From NCBI GenBank assembly GCA_019639195.1, contig JAHBSI010000004.1:310001-374000 (forward strand): a DNA stretch of 64,000 nt. The letters run 5' to 3'. Made by a program: the position numbers and the translations under genes. Shown piece by piece: positions 27,186-36,750 of this stretch (position 1 is its first letter; every line of letters starts with the position of its first letter). The notes beneath the pieces are model-generated. The model was not told the origin of the DNA. It saw only the letters and a program-made list of their open reading frames with translations, and did no database searches. This stretch comes from Acidobacteriota bacterium (GTDB taxonomy: Bacteria > Acidobacteriota > Blastocatellia > Pyrinomonadales > Pyrinomonadaceae).

Positions 27186-28472
27186 TTAAGTTCGGTCGTA
27201 AACGATCTTGCCTTTGACGATCGTGGCTCGAACGCGTCCGCGAAGTTCTCGGCCGTCAAAAGGCGAGTTGCGCGAACGCGATAATGACTCAGCGACATTG
27301 TATGTCCACACGTTGTCGGGGTCGAGGATGGTCACGTCTGCGATAGAGCCGGCCTTAAGGGTGCCGCGTCCGTCGAGCGAAAGTATTCGAGCGGGATTCG
27401 TCGAGCAAAGTTCCACAAATCGCACGAGGTCGATAATTCCAGCGTGAACAAGTTCGGTTAGAGCAAGTCCGATGGCCGTTTCGAGGCCGATAATGCCGAA
27501 CGGTGCACGGTCGTATTCAAGTGACTTTTCGTCGGCGTGATGCGGAGCGTGATCGGTCGCGATGGCATCGATCGTGCCGTCTGCAAGGCCGGTTCGAATC
27601 GCATCACGGTCGAGCTGGCTGCGCAAAGGCGGTGCCATTTTCGTATTCGTATCGTATCCTTCGACCGCTGCGTCCGTCAGCGTGAAGTGATGCGGGGCCG
27701 CTTCGCAAGTTATCCGGACGCCTTCGCTCTTTGCACGACGGACGGCATCAACCGCACCTGCGGTCGAAATGTGAGCAATGTGAATGTGGGCTCCGGTATC
27801 GCTTGCAAGAAGGATGTCGCGAACGACGTCGATCTCTTCGGCGAGCGACGGCATTCCCTTGAGGCCGAGCAGGAGCGAGATCTTTCCTTCATGCATTACG
27901 CCACCGTTCGAGAGCGACTTGTCTTCGCAATGATCGATCACGGGCAGATCAAAATCTGCTGCATACTGCATCGCACGCCGCATAATTCCCGCGTTCGGAA
28001 CCGGGCGTCCGTCGTCCGAGACGGCAACGGCTCCCGCAGCCTTCATCTCGCCCATTTCTGCGAGTTCGCCGCCATCGGAAGATTTTGTGATGGCACCGAT
28101 CGGGAATACATTCGCAAGGCCGGCACGCTCGGCCTGTTCGATCATGTAGCGAGTGATCGCGGCATTGTCATTTACAGGATTTGTATTCGGCATCGGGCAG
28201 ACGCTTGTCCAACCGCCGGCCACGGCCGCCGCACATCCGGACGCGATCGTCTCTTTGTGCTCCTGTCCCGGCTCGCGAAGGTGAACGTGCATATCGATGA
28301 ACCCAGGAGCCACGATGCAGCCGCTCGCATCGAAAACCTCGCAATCATCGCCCTTGATCTCGCCGGGCTTGAAAATGCCTGCGACCTTTCCGTCTTCGAT
28401 AAGTAGATCGCGGCCGCTGTTTTCGCCGGCGGCCGGATCGATCAAATGTCCGTTTGAGATAAGCAGCTTCAT
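27186..28472 (-). CDS. pyrC: Dihydroorotase (class I)
   Basis: This 428-aa metal-dependent amidohydrolase closes N-carbamoyl-aspartate to dihydroorotate, the third step of pyrimidine synthesis. Metal ligands sit in [10 protein letters not shown] near 59-68, HCED near 180 and IATDHAPHH near 306, and the substrate-binding NPVNDN near 100 is present. Length and motifs fit the class I (CAD-like) form found next to pyrB in many bacteria. The gene starts 3 bp after pyrB, so pyrR-pyrB-pyrC is one operon. Confidence 0.95.
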   Translation of the reverse strand: MKLLISNGHLIDPAAGENSGRDLLIEDGKVAGIFKPGEIKGDDCEVFDASGCIVAPGFIDMHVHLREPGQEHKETIASGCAAAVAGGWTSVCPMPNTNPVNDNAAITRYMIEQAERAGLANVFPIGAITKSSDGGELAEMGEMKAAGAVAVSDDGRPVPNAGIMRRAMQYAADFDLPVIDHCEDKSLSNGGVMHEGKISLLLGLKGMPSLAEEIDVVRDILLASDTGAHIHIAHISTAGAVDAVRRAKSEGVRITCEAAPHHFTLTDAAVEGYDTNTKMAPPLRSQLDRDAIRTGLADGTIDAIATDHAPHHADEKSLEYDRAPFGIIGLETAIGLALTELVHAGIIDLVRFVELCSTNPARILSLDGRGTLKAGSIADVTILDPDNVWTYNVAESLSRSRNSPFDGRELRGRVRATIVKGKIVYDRT

Positions 28473-28475
28473 ATT

Positions 28476-29453
28476 TTAGCTTTCGCTCGGACTGCCTCCT
28501 GTCGCAAGGTAGAGCACCGCCATGCGGACGGCAACTCCGTATTTGACCTGGTCGAGAATGAGCGAACGCGAGCTGTCGGCGACGTCGGATGCTATTTCAA
28601 TACCGCGATTCATCGGCCCGGGATGCAGGACGATCGCGTCCTTTCTCGCAAGATCGAGTCGGTCATTCGTTAGTCCGTAATGAATGGAATATTCGCTAAG
28701 CGACGGGAAGAATGCCGAGTCCTGCCTTTCGCGTTGGATACGCAGGATCATGACGACGTCCGCACCGCGGATCGCATCTTCGACGTGGTCGCAAACTTCC
28801 AAAGGTTTCACGCCGTCGGCGAGTTTCTGACCTTCGACGAGAAAGGAGAAGTCCTTTGGGACCAACGTTCGCGGGCCCGCAACCCGTACGGTCGCTCCCA
28901 GTTTCGTCAGGAGATGTATATTTGAGCGAGCCACGCGGCTGTGAACAATGTCGCCGATGATCGCGACCGAAAGTCCGTCGATCTGGCCCTTGTGTTCACG
29001 AATCGTCATCGCATCCAGCAAGGCCTGCGTCGGATGTTCGTTGGCTCCGTCTCCCGCATTCACGATGGCAGCACGGCTCACTTTTGCCAGACGATGCGGG
29101 ACGCCGGCACTCGAATGACGGACGACGATGCAATCCGGCGCCATCGCATCAAGATTCGCTGCAGTATCGAGCAGAGTTTCGCCTTTTGAGAGGCTTGACG
29201 AAGAAACGGAAATGTTCACGGCGTCCGCAGAGAGCCGTTTTGCGGCAAGTTCAAACGATGTACGGGTTCGCGTCGAAGATTCGAAGAAAAGATTGATGAC
29301 GGTCTTGCCTCGGAGGGCAGGAACTTTTTTAACTTCGCGGTTGGAGATCTCGCGAAAATTCTCGGCCGTGTCCAGAATGCCAACGATATCGGAAGCGGCC
29401 AACTCTCGTATTCCGAGCAGATCCCTTCGTCGATACGGCTTTTCTGTGTTCAT
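28476..29453 (-). CDS. pyrB: Aspartate carbamoyltransferase, catalytic chain
   Basis: This 325-aa enzyme joins carbamoyl phosphate and aspartate, the committed step of pyrimidine synthesis. The carbamoyl-phosphate motif STRTRTSFE is near 59-67, HPTQALLD near 139-146 and HPGPMNRG near 278-285. No pyrI (regulatory chain) is next to it, so the enzyme is probably the trimeric or PyrC-associated type, with control at the transcript level through PyrR. It follows pyrR by 9 bp and precedes pyrC by 3 bp. Confidence 0.95.
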   Translation of the reverse strand: MNTEKPYRRRDLLGIRELAASDIVGILDTAENFREISNREVKKVPALRGKTVINLFFESSTRTRTSFELAAKRLSADAVNISVSSSSLSKGETLLDTAANLDAMAPDCIVVRHSSAGVPHRLAKVSRAAIVNAGDGANEHPTQALLDAMTIREHKGQIDGLSVAIIGDIVHSRVARSNIHLLTKLGATVRVAGPRTLVPKDFSFLVEGQKLADGVKPLEVCDHVEDAIRGADVVMILRIQRERQDSAFFPSLSEYSIHYGLTNDRLDLARKDAIVLHPGPMNRGIEIASDVADSSRSLILDQVKYGVAVRMAVLYLATGGSPSES

Positions 29454-29462
29454 TGCTTCGAG

Positions 29463-30032
29463 TTATTCGCTCGGCCGATGGTAAATGCCAACGGCCTCGG
29501 TCTCGTCAAGTTCCTTGAGCATCACCTTGATGATCTCGTTCTGCTTGGTTGGGATATATTTTCCGACGAAATCGGCCTGGATCGGAAGTTCGCGATGCTC
29601 AACGCCGCGGTCGATCAGAACTGCAAGCTGAACCTTCTTCGGCCTGCCGAAATCCATCAACTGGTCGAGGGCGGCACGGATCGTTCTTCCGGTATAGAGC
29701 ACATCGTCAACCAGGATGATCTTTTTCCCATCGACGTCATCATCGAGTTCGGTGCGGTTGACTACGGGATTTGCGCCTACGGTCGAAAGGTCATCGCGGT
29801 AGAGGGTGATGTCGAGGATTCCGTAAAGCGGCCTAATGTTTTCGAGTGCCTCGATCTTGTCGCGGAGCCTTTCCGCAAGGGGGACGCCGCGTCGCCGGAT
29901 GCCAACAAGGTACAGATTCTCGGCACCGTTGTTCTTCTCAACGATCTCGGTGGCCAGGCGCCGCATTGCACGGTTGATCGCCGAAGAATCCATCACGCGC
30001 GACTTTTCAACAAGATTCAGGTCTGCTGCCAT
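29463..30032 (-). CDS. pyrR: Bifunctional PyrR pyrimidine-operon regulator/uracil phosphoribosyltransferase
   Basis: From ATG 30032 the protein is 189 aa, close to the usual 180. It has the PRPP-binding motif [16 protein letters not shown] near 108-123 and the PyrR-type end EAVGIYHRP. PyrR binds pyr leader RNA when UMP is high and also has weak uracil phosphoribosyltransferase activity. The start is unsettled: TTG 30071 (too long), ATG 30032, or ATG 29993 ([13 protein letters not shown], which aligns with typical PyrR starts). None has a clear ribosome-binding site. A candidate promoter at 30043-30071 would put the transcript start at about the ATG at 30032. I saw no clear PyrR-binding leader. 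Confidence 0.92.
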   Translation of the reverse strand: MAADLNLVEKSRVMDSSAINRAMRRLATEIVEKNNGAENLYLVGIRRRGVPLAERLRDKIEALENIRPLYGILDITLYRDDLSTVGANPVVNRTELDDDVDGKKIILVDDVLYTGRTIRAALDQLMDFGRPKKVQLAVLIDRGVEHRELPIQADFVGKYIPTKQNEIIKVMLKELDETEAVGIYHRPSE

Positions 30033-30042
30033 AGGAAAGCAA

Positions 30043-30071
30043 ATCGTAACAAACGCGAAATTCAATTTCAA
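30043..30071 (-). promoter_or_regulatory. Candidate sigma70 promoter of pyrR-pyrB-pyrC
   Basis: On the minus strand TTGAAA (30071-30066) and TACGAT (30048-30043) are 17 nt apart. Transcription would begin near 30036, leaving almost no leader before ATG 30032. Confidence 0.45.
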
Positions 30072-30130
30072 AACGAAAAGCCCCTTTTACTTGACGGGCG
30101 GTTATTGAATAAACTGCATTCTTCGCCGTA

Positions 30131-31198
30131 ATGAGTATATTTTGGGAAAAATTGGCTCGCCCAATGATGTTTCGCCTTGATGCCGAGCGTGCGCACGAGA
30201 TCGGGCTCGCGAGCCTAAAGGCAGGCCTCGCTCGTCCGTTTTATCAGCGTGACGAGGATCAGGCCGTTTTCGGTGAGATCGAGCGTTTCGGCTTGAAGTT
30301 TTCGAATCCCATCGGCCTTGCTGCCGGCTTCGATAAGAACGGCGAGGCGGTCGGGCCGCTTGCCTCGCTCGGGTTCGGTTTTGTAGAGGTCGGTACAGTG
30401 ACGCTTGAACCGCAGCCGGGAAACGCGAGGCCGCGGATGTTCCGGGTCCCCGGGCAGCAGGCGTTAATAAATCGTCTAGGCTTTAATAACGAAGGTGCGA
30501 AGGCCGTCGCTGAGAGGCTGCGTGATATCGAGCGGAAATGCGTCGTTGGTGTAAATATCGGCAGAAACCGCAGCGTCCCGAATGAAGACGCGGTCGAGAA
30601 TTATGTTGGGTGTCTGAACGTCATTCATGAGGTCGCGGACTACATCACGGTTAATGTCTCATCGCCGAATACGCCCGAATTGCGTGACCTGCAGCAAGAG
30701 ACAAGCTTATCCCAGCTTTTGGAGGCTTTGACCGCGGCGAACAGGGAACTCGGCGAGAAGCCGCTGCTTGTAAAGGTTGCGCCAGACCTTTCGACGGCTG
30801 AAGTTGAATCGATCGCCGATATTTGTGTCTCCAGTGGGATATCGGGAGTGATCGCAACAAATACGACCGTGACAAGGCCGGGCGTTGACGATGCGTTATC
30901 AAAAAGGATCGGCAGCGGTGGGCTTAGCGGCCGTCCCCTTAAAGAAATGTCGCTGAGGGTCATTGAAACCCTTTATAAACGCACAAGCGGAGAGCTGCCG
31001 ATCATTGGAGTTGGCGGCATTTTCTCCGGTGAAGATGCGTTTGAGAGCATTGCGTCGGGTGCATCGCTCATTCAGGTCTATACCGGCTTTATCTACGGCG
31101 GCCCGACGTTTCCGCACGACGTATGTATGGGATTAGCCGGGATAATTCGCTCCCGAGGCTTTGCTTCGCTGGATGAAGCCGTTGGTTCGGGGTTTTGA
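30131..31198 (+). CDS. pyrD: Dihydroorotate dehydrogenase, class 2 (quinone)
   Basis: This 355-aa FMN enzyme oxidises dihydroorotate to orotate and passes electrons to quinone at the inner membrane. The class 2 signature is clear: an N-terminal helix (MSIFWEKLARPMMFRLDAE), GLAAGFDKNGEA near 60-71, a VEVGTVTLEPQPGN stretch and the catalytic Ser in VNVSSPNTPELR near 172-183. FMN-binding IGVGGIFS lies near 291. It is divergent from pyrR across about 100 bp, so four pyrimidine genes are grouped here. Confidence 0.95.
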   Translation: MSIFWEKLARPMMFRLDAERAHEIGLASLKAGLARPFYQRDEDQAVFGEIERFGLKFSNPIGLAAGFDKNGEAVGPLASLGFGFVEVGTVTLEPQPGNARPRMFRVPGQQALINRLGFNNEGAKAVAERLRDIERKCVVGVNIGRNRSVPNEDAVENYVGCLNVIHEVADYITVNVSSPNTPELRDLQQETSLSQLLEALTAANRELGEKPLLVKVAPDLSTAEVESIADICVSSGISGVIATNTTVTRPGVDDALSKRIGSGGLSGRPLKEMSLRVIETLYKRTSGELPIIGVGGIFSGEDAFESIASGASLIQVYTGFIYGGPTFPHDVCMGLAGIIRSRGFASLDEAVGSGF

Positions 31199-31226
31199 AG
31201 GGCTCCGATAAGAGGCCGCAATATGT

Positions 31227-31254
31227 TTGACACCCGCGTTTGAGACACTATAAT
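31227..31254 (+). promoter_or_regulatory. Consensus sigma70 promoter of the yceD-rpmF-fab operon
   Basis: Perfect TTGACA (31227-31232) and TATAAT (31249-31254) boxes are 16 nt apart. The predicted start, near 31261, coincides with a small hairpin (TTTGCC 31261-31266 with GGCAAA 31273-31278) that would sit at the 5' end of the mRNA. Confidence 0.85.
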
Positions 31255-31303
31255 TACTCTTTTGCCTTTTGGGGCAAAGGAAAGCCTTAGAGGCGTATTG
31301 ATA

Positions 31304-31804
31304 ATGAAGATCGAGCTTGCAGCGGCACAGCCGACACCGAAAGAAATTGAGGTGAGTTTTCCGCCCGAATCGATAGATATCGCACCGGACGCGGAGATCA
31401 TTGAGAATGTTGATTTTCGAGGCTCGATGTGGCGAGATTCGCATGGGCCGCACATTTCGGGGCATTTTTCGACGAAAGTAAAGGTCGAATGCTCTCGATG
31501 CCTTATTCCGGTCGAGAGATCGATCGTTGGTGAGTTCGACGATCTTTTTGAGGAAGAAGAGAAGACGGTCGAACAAGAGTTCGAAGTAAAAGCAGAAATG
31601 CTCGACACTTCTTTCGCCGATGGCTCAGTAGATCTTGCGGAGCTTTTGCGCGAGCAGATCGTTCTCGATCTTCCCGAACAGGTGTTTTGCCGCGAAGATT
31701 GTCGCGGACTTTGCCCAAAATGCGGGCAGGATAGAAATTTGATAGATTGTAACTGTTCCGCAGATATTGATCCGCGTTGGGCAGCTTTTCAGGATCTTAA
31801 TTAG
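31304..31804 (+). CDS. yceD: DUF177/YceD family protein
   Basis: From ATG 31304 this is a 166-aa protein of the YceD family, nearly always found just before rpmF. It has the conserved CSRCL near 65-69 and a Cys-rich C-terminal block with CREDCRGLCPKCGQ, a likely zinc site. YceD is linked to 23S rRNA accumulation and large-subunit assembly, although its action is not well defined. An upstream TTG in the same frame would add residues not seen in the family. rpmF follows 44 bp later. Confidence 0.88.
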   Translation: MKIELAAAQPTPKEIEVSFPPESIDIAPDAEIIENVDFRGSMWRDSHGPHISGHFSTKVKVECSRCLIPVERSIVGEFDDLFEEEEKTVEQEFEVKAEMLDTSFADGSVDLAELLREQIVLDLPEQVFCREDCRGLCPKCGQDRNLIDCNCSADIDPRWAAFQDLN

Positions 31805-31848
31805 CCGCCCGATACGCTCGTGCGGAGCAGAAATTTTTAGAGGTAGTC

Positions 31849-32034
31849 ATGCCAAACCCAAAACGAAGACATTCCAAAGCACGTACGAGAACTCGTCGTG
31901 CACACGACGCGCTGAGCACTCCGCAGTTCTATCTTGATAAGGACTCCGGCGAGGCGAAAGTTCCGCATCGGATCGATGCGGCGACCGGTACGTACAAAGG
32001 CCGCAAGATCATCGACGTCAAAGAGGCCGAATAA
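31849..32034 (+). CDS. rpmF: 50S ribosomal protein L32
   Basis: This 61-aa protein begins MPNPKRRHSKARTRTRRAHD, the invariant start of bacterial L32. It continues with CPxC-free sequence: the usual zinc Cys pairs are absent, so this is the C-minus form seen in many bacteria. It sits between yceD and fabH as is usual. In the common arrangement plsX follows rpmF, but here fabH comes directly after 35 bp. Confidence 0.95.
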   Translation: MPNPKRRHSKARTRTRRAHDALSTPQFYLDKDSGEAKVPHRIDAATGTYKGRKIIDVKEAE

Positions 32035-32069
32035 CTCTCAGTATTTTAAAGACCAAACGAGTCTGATCA

Positions 32070-33053
32070 ATGGGACAAAACGCGGGCATCCTCGGCACCG
32101 GCCACTCTTATCCAGAAGGTATTTTAACGAATGCGGATCTGGAGAAGATGGTCGAGACGAGCGACGAGTGGATAACTACGCGCACGGGCATTAAGCAGCG
32201 CCACAAGGCGGCGGATAATGAATATACGTCGCAATTCGGTTCGCGAGCTGCACTGCAGGCGATCGAACGAGCCGGGCTTTCACCTGAGGACATCGATGTC
32301 CTCGTTTGTGCGACAACAACGCCTGACCAGATACTGCCGTCCACCGGAGCGTTGATACAGGCTCAGATCGGTGCGGTGAATGCGGCCGGAATGGACCTTT
32401 TTGCGGCCTGCTCCGGGTTTTTGTACGGCTTGACGATGGTCGAGTCAATGATCCGCACGGGACAGGCAAAATACGTTCTTGTCGTCGGTGCCGAAGTGCT
32501 GACGAAGTACGTCGATTATACCGACCGCGGAACATGCGTGATCTTCGGCGATGGCGCCGGAGCGGCTGTCCTTGGACCGGTGGAAGAAGGAAAAGGAATT
32601 CTTGCTACCAAGATCTGTTCAGACGGCCGATACGCGGAGCAGCTCTATTCACCGGGCGGCGGTACAAAACTTGGTCTTACGCACGAATCCATTGACAACC
32701 GCGACTGTTTCTTCAAGATGAAGGGCAACGAACTCTTCAAGGTCGCAGTTCGGTCGATGGCGGACATTTCCGCTGAAATGCTTGAAAAAGCGGGTGTTTC
32801 CGCTGACGAGGTTGACCTCGTCATACCGCATCAGGCGAATCAGCGGATCACGGACGCCGTCGCGGCTCGCCTCAGTGTGCCGGAAGAGAAGGTCTTCTCG
32901 AACATTGCCGAACACGGAAATACATCGTCGGCGTCGATCCCGATCGCGATGGATGAGTGCATTCAGTCAGGAAGGATCAAGGAAGGTTCGCTGGTGCTTC
33001 TTACGGCATTTGGCGGCGGCGTTACCTGGGGCGGAACCGTAATTAGATTTTAG
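32070..33053 (+). CDS. fabH: 3-oxoacyl-ACP synthase III
   Basis: This 327-aa enzyme starts fatty acid synthesis by joining acetyl-CoA (or a branched primer) to malonyl-ACP. The triad is intact: Cys in DLFAACSGF (near 112), His in VIPHQANQRI (near 250) and Asn in GNTSSAS (near 281). The N-terminal TSDEWITTRTGIKQR is typical. It is the third gene of the yceD-rpmF-fab transcription unit. Confidence 0.95.
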   Translation: MGQNAGILGTGHSYPEGILTNADLEKMVETSDEWITTRTGIKQRHKAADNEYTSQFGSRAALQAIERAGLSPEDIDVLVCATTTPDQILPSTGALIQAQIGAVNAAGMDLFAACSGFLYGLTMVESMIRTGQAKYVLVVGAEVLTKYVDYTDRGTCVIFGDGAGAAVLGPVEEGKGILATKICSDGRYAEQLYSPGGGTKLGLTHESIDNRDCFFKMKGNELFKVAVRSMADISAEMLEKAGVSADEVDLVIPHQANQRITDAVAARLSVPEEKVFSNIAEHGNTSSASIPIAMDECIQSGRIKEGSLVLLTAFGGGVTWGGTVIRF

Positions 33054-33117
33054 ATCCGAATACGAAAGTTACTGCGAGTGCTTCTGACCAAAGGAGCTAA
33101 GTAGAAGTTTAGCGACG

Positions 33118-34053
33118 ATGACGAGCCATCCCCCAACTGCTTATCTTTTTCCCGGACAAGGTTCGCAGTCCGTCGGGATGGGCAAGGACCTGTTTGATAA
33201 CTTTGCCGAGGCTCGATCGGTGTTCCAGGAAGCGGATGATGCCCTTGGGTTTTCGCTCTCAAAGATGTGCTTTGAAGGTGACGAGAGCGATCTCCAGCTG
33301 ACCGCGAATACGCAGCCCGCGATCCTGACGGTCTCGACCGCTCTATACCGCGTCGGAAGGACAGAAGGCCTGCCGGCTCCTAAGTTTGCCGCAGGGCATA
33401 GTTTGGGCGAGTATTCTGCGCTTGTTGCCGCCGGTGTTTTGGATTTTGCGGCGGCGGTAAGAACGGTGCGAAATCGCGGAACGTATATGCAGAACGCCGT
33501 CCCGGTTGGGGTTGGCGGAATGGCGGCAATAATGGGCCTTGAACTCGACGCTGTCGAAAAGCTTTGTAAGGAAGCGGCCGATGGCCAGGTCTGCTCGCCG
33601 GCGAATATAAACTCGCCGTCGCAGATCGTGATCGCAGGGAATACGGAGGCTGTTGACCGAGCTTGCGAGCTCGCAAAGCCGAAGGGAGCGAAACGAGCGA
33701 TCAAGCTCAACGTTTCTGCCCCGTTCCACTGTGCATTGATGAAGCCGGCCGAGGAGCATTTGAAGGCTGACCTCGCCGCATTAGAATACGGCGAGTTTGC
33801 GTTCCCGGTCGTTCAGAACGTCGATGCCGAGCCGAACGCAGACCCTCGATCGGTTGGAGAGAAGTTGGAACGTCAGGTCTCGCAGTCCGTAAAGTGGCTT
33901 CAGACCATACAGCGTTTATCGCGGGAAGGCGTTGAAAGATTCGTAGAGATCGGCCCGGGCAAAGTGCTCACAGGCCTTGTCCGCCAGATAGAAAAGGACG
34001 CTGTTTATAGTAATATCGAAAACACTCAGTCTTTACGAGAAAATTTAAGTTAG
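33118..34053 (+). CDS. fabD: Malonyl-CoA:ACP transacylase
   Basis: This 311-aa enzyme loads malonyl groups onto acyl carrier protein. It has FPGQGSQSVGMG near 12-23, the catalytic Ser in GHSLGEYSAL near 93-102 and the active-site His in VSAPFHCALM near 201-210. Length is normal. It lies 64 bp after fabH and 24 bp before acpP in the fatty acid cluster. Confidence 0.95.
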   Translation: MTSHPPTAYLFPGQGSQSVGMGKDLFDNFAEARSVFQEADDALGFSLSKMCFEGDESDLQLTANTQPAILTVSTALYRVGRTEGLPAPKFAAGHSLGEYSALVAAGVLDFAAAVRTVRNRGTYMQNAVPVGVGGMAAIMGLELDAVEKLCKEAADGQVCSPANINSPSQIVIAGNTEAVDRACELAKPKGAKRAIKLNVSAPFHCALMKPAEEHLKADLAALEYGEFAFPVVQNVDAEPNADPRSVGEKLERQVSQSVKWLQTIQRLSREGVERFVEIGPGKVLTGLVRQIEKDAVYSNIENTQSLRENLS

Positions 34054-34077
34054 GAAACAATTCAAAAAGGAGAACTT

Positions 34078-34314
34078 ATGTCAGAAGTACAGGATAAGAT
34101 CAAACAGATCATTGTGGATGAACTCGCGGTCGATGAGGCCGAAGTTACGGAGAATGCCCGCTTTATCGAAGACCTTGGTGCAGATTCGCTTGATCTGGTT
34201 GAGCTCGTTATGCGTTTTGAAGAGGAGTTCGATATTGAGATCCCGGACGAGGATGCTGAAAAGATCCAGAGCGTACGGGATGCGTATGCATACGTCGAAC
34301 AGCACAAGGGCTAG
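34078..34314 (+). CDS. acpP: Acyl carrier protein
   Basis: This 78-aa acidic four-helix protein carries growing fatty acyl chains on phosphopantetheine attached to the Ser of DSLDLVEL (Ser39). A strong AAGGAG ribosome-binding site is 7-8 nt upstream of ATG 34078, in keeping with its high expression. It is followed by a 107-bp gap with short repeats before fabF. Confidence 0.97.
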   Translation: MSEVQDKIKQIIVDELAVDEAEVTENARFIEDLGADSLDLVELVMRFEEEFDIEIPDEDAEKIQSVRDAYAYVEQHKG

Positions 34315-34355
34315 CATTGGGAGTTAAGAGTGCGCGATCCATCGCGTATTTCGTT

Positions 34356-34404
34356 ACGGGTTCGAAGCCCGCACCATGAATCGATCACGGGTAAAAGCCC
34401 GCAC
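34356..34404. repeat. Two short hairpin-like repeats between acpP and fabF
   Basis: Two near-copies, 34356-34374 and 34387-34404, share ACGGGT at the left and AAGCCCGCAC at the right, and each can fold (CGGG with CCCG). The same 10-nt core AAGCCCGCAC occurs in the 52-bp tandem array at 50.7 kb. This may be a dispersed REP-like element. Confidence 0.5.
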
Positions 34405-34421
34405 TCGGAACTTCTGAACGT

Positions 34422-35663
34422 ATGAAAAGACGAGTAGTAGTTACAGGACTTGGCCTGGTGACCGCGGTCGGCAATGATGTGCCAACTACATGGCAGTCGC
34501 TGCTCGAAGGAAAGAGCGGTGCCGATTATATAAAGAAGTTCGACGCGTCGAATTTTTCGGTCAAATTCGCCTGCGAGGTCAAAGATTTCGATCCGCTTTC
34601 GTTCCTCGAAAAGAAAGAGGCTCGGCGGATGGGTGCGTTTACTCATTTTGCACTCGCCGCAGCCGACGAGGCAGTCAAAAACAGCGGTCTCGTTATCGAT
34701 GAATCAAACGCTGAAATGGTCGGAACCTATATCAGTTCCGGCATTGGTGATTTCTGGGCGATCGAGCGGGAGCACGAAAAGCTTCTCACCTCGGGCCCGG
34801 ATCGTGTATCGCCGTTCTTTATTGTTTCAGCGATCGTGAACCTCGCCGCCGGGAACGTCTCGATTCGTCACGGTGCGAAGGGACCGAATTCGGCGACCGC
34901 GACGGCTTGCTCCGCCGGAGCTCACGCGATCGGCGATAGTTTTCGCCTCATCGAACGCGGTGATGCGGACGCAATGATCTGCGGCGGTGCGGAGAGTGCT
35001 ATCACACCGATGTCTGTTGCGGGATTTGCGTCAATGCGGGCACTTTCGACCCGGAATGACGACCCGAAGACGGCCTCGAGGCCATTTGATCTCGAGCGCG
35101 ATGGGTTTGTTATCGGTGAGGGGGCGGGGATCCTAATACTTGAGGAGCTCGAGTTCGCAAAGAGGCGAGGTGCAAATATCCTTGGCGAGATCGTTGGCTA
35201 TGGTATGAGCGGCGATGCTTTCCACGTAACGATGCCGGACGAGACCGGAGCCGGTGCGATCAGCGTGATGCGGCGTGCATTGAAGGACGCCGGAATTTCG
35301 CCCGACAAGATCGACTACATAAACGCCCACGGAACCTCGACGCCGTACAACGATAAGTTCGAGACGCTTGCCATCAAGCAGGTCTTCGGCGATCGTGCGT
35401 ATCAGATACCGGTCAGCTCGACAAAATCGATGACCGGCCATGCTCTTGGTGCGGCCGGTGGGCTGGAAGCTGTGTTCTCCGTCAAGGTGTTAAATGAGAA
35501 CATCGTTCCGCCGACGATAAATTACAAGACGCCGGATCCGGACTGTGACCTCGATTATGTCGCGAATGCGGCCCGTGAACATAGAGCTGACTATGTTCTT
35601 TCGAATAATTTTGGATTCGGCGGGACCAATGCATGCCTGATCTTTAAGAGGTATTCGGAATAG
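34422..35663 (+). CDS. fabF: 3-oxoacyl-ACP synthase II
   Basis: This 413-aa elongating condensing enzyme has the catalytic Cys in [14 protein letters not shown] (near 166), and two His residues in [11 protein letters not shown] (near 306) and [12 protein letters not shown] (near 343). It starts [19 protein letters not shown] as usual for FabF. It extends acyl-ACP chains, including the temperature-sensitive C16 to C18 step. etfB starts 5 bp after its stop, so the electron-transfer gene is on the same message. Confidence 0.96.
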   Translation: MKRRVVVTGLGLVTAVGNDVPTTWQSLLEGKSGADYIKKFDASNFSVKFACEVKDFDPLSFLEKKEARRMGAFTHFALAAADEAVKNSGLVIDESNAEMVGTYISSGIGDFWAIEREHEKLLTSGPDRVSPFFIVSAIVNLAAGNVSIRHGAKGPNSATATACSAGAHAIGDSFRLIERGDADAMICGGAESAITPMSVAGFASMRALSTRNDDPKTASRPFDLERDGFVIGEGAGILILEELEFAKRRGANILGEIVGYGMSGDAFHVTMPDETGAGAISVMRRALKDAGISPDKIDYINAHGTSTPYNDKFETLAIKQVFGDRAYQIPVSSTKSMTGHALGAAGGLEAVFSVKVLNENIVPPTINYKTPDPDCDLDYVANAAREHRADYVLSNNFGFGGTNACLIFKRYSE

Positions 35664-35668
35664 GTAAG

Positions 35669-36445
35669 ATGAAGATCATAGTTCTGATGAAACAAGTCGC
35701 CAACAAGGATGCGGTCCTTCGCATCGCCGGCGACGAAAAGTGGATAAACGAAGCCGACATCGCCCTTCAGACGAATGAGTCTGATGGTTATGCTCTCGAA
35801 GAGGCATTACGTACCGTCGAGGCGAAAGGCGAAGGCGAGGTCGTAGTGTGTACGCTCGGGCCGCAATCTGCAAAGACCGTCATTAAGGACGCTCTCGCTC
35901 GTGGGGCCAATCGAGCGATCCACATTGTTGTCGAGGACACAAGGTCGCTTTCCGCGTACCAGATCGCAAAGACGATCGCCGATGCCATTCGTGATGAAAA
36001 GCCGGACCTGATCTTTTCGGGCCTGCAATCGGATGACACGAGCTTTGGCCAGACAGGCGTGATACTTGCGGAACTTTTGGGCCTGCCGCACGCTACAATT
36101 GTAATCGAGGTTGATCGTGAGAGCCTCGGTGATAAGATCCGCATCAAGCGTGAACTCGAGGGCGGCTGGTATCAATGGTTCACGTATGATCTACCGGCAC
36201 TCTTGACCATTCAGTCCGGCATCTCCCAGATCCGATACGCTTCGCTGAAGGGAATTATGGCCGCAAAATCCAAGGAGATCCGCGAGGTCACCCCGACGAT
36301 CGAGGCTTTTGCATCGGCGTCGAAGATCGAGAAGGTCTATATGCCGCTTAAGACCAAGCAGACTCAGATCCTCGGTGGCGGCGATGCAAAAAAAGGTGCT
36401 GTCGAGCTCGTTGAAAAACTCAAGAACGAAGTTCGCGCGATCTGA
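35669..36445 (+). CDS. etfB: Electron transfer flavoprotein, beta subunit
   Basis: This 258-aa protein starts MKIIVLMKQVANKDAVLRI and has the AMP-binding region near 120-135 (LQSDDTSFGQTGVILAELLG) and the conserved recognition loop near 185-200 (LPALLTIQSGISQIRYASLKG). With EtfA it forms the FAD-containing carrier that passes electrons from acyl-CoA and related dehydrogenases to ETF:quinone oxidoreductase. Its partner etfA is not next to it: a terminator and an FG-GAP protein gene lie between. It is only 5 bp from fabF. Confidence 0.93.
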   Translation: MKIIVLMKQVANKDAVLRIAGDEKWINEADIALQTNESDGYALEEALRTVEAKGEGEVVVCTLGPQSAKTVIKDALARGANRAIHIVVEDTRSLSAYQIAKTIADAIRDEKPDLIFSGLQSDDTSFGQTGVILAELLGLPHATIVIEVDRESLGDKIRIKRELEGGWYQWFTYDLPALLTIQSGISQIRYASLKGIMAAKSKEIREVTPTIEAFASASKIEKVYMPLKTKQTQILGGGDAKKGAVELVEKLKNEVRAI

Positions 36446-36479
36446 GCTGAACCGTACCAAACAGTAAGCTCTCCCAAGT

Positions 36480-36512
36480 GCCCGATATAGGACGATATCG
36501 GGCCTTTCTCAT
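36480..36512 (+). terminator. Probable terminator after etfB
   Basis: A 9-bp perfect stem (36480-36488 with 36495-36503) has a 6-nt loop and is followed by a weak pyrimidine tail (CTTTCTC). It would end the yceD-rpmF-fab-etfB transcript before the FG-GAP gene. Confidence 0.6.
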
Positions 36513-36573
36513 CTTACACGCCGCGGTTTACAGCCGATCTTGTTTGCTTTTCACCAAATCAGCGCTGCAATAC

Positions 36574-36602
36574 TTGGCAACTTCACAAATATAGGGCATT
36601 AT
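36574..36602 (+). promoter_or_regulatory. Weak candidate promoter in the etfB to FG-GAP gap
   Basis: TTGGCA (36574-36579) and CATTAT (36597-36602) are 17 nt apart. The 305-bp gap otherwise shows only the terminator and an AGGAG ribosome-binding site before ATG 36751. Confidence 0.3.
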
Positions 36603-36750
36603 CTTAATCAACTCGAGCTACAGTGCGATCCTTATTGGCCTTTTCCCTCGGCCTCAACAGCAGGCTGTTTGTTTTCTCAGGCCGATCCGTCTGAGGTCGC
36701 ACTCGCTAGAATACTTCGAGGAACTTTAAAACAAATTACAGGAGTGAAGT

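Noticed and set aside
34350..34377. tRNA-like 3' end (GGGTTCGAAGCCC followed by CACCA)
   Set aside because: There is no 7-bp acceptor stem, D arm or anticodon arm at the right spacing upstream, and only two bases separate the T-arm-like hairpin from ACCA.
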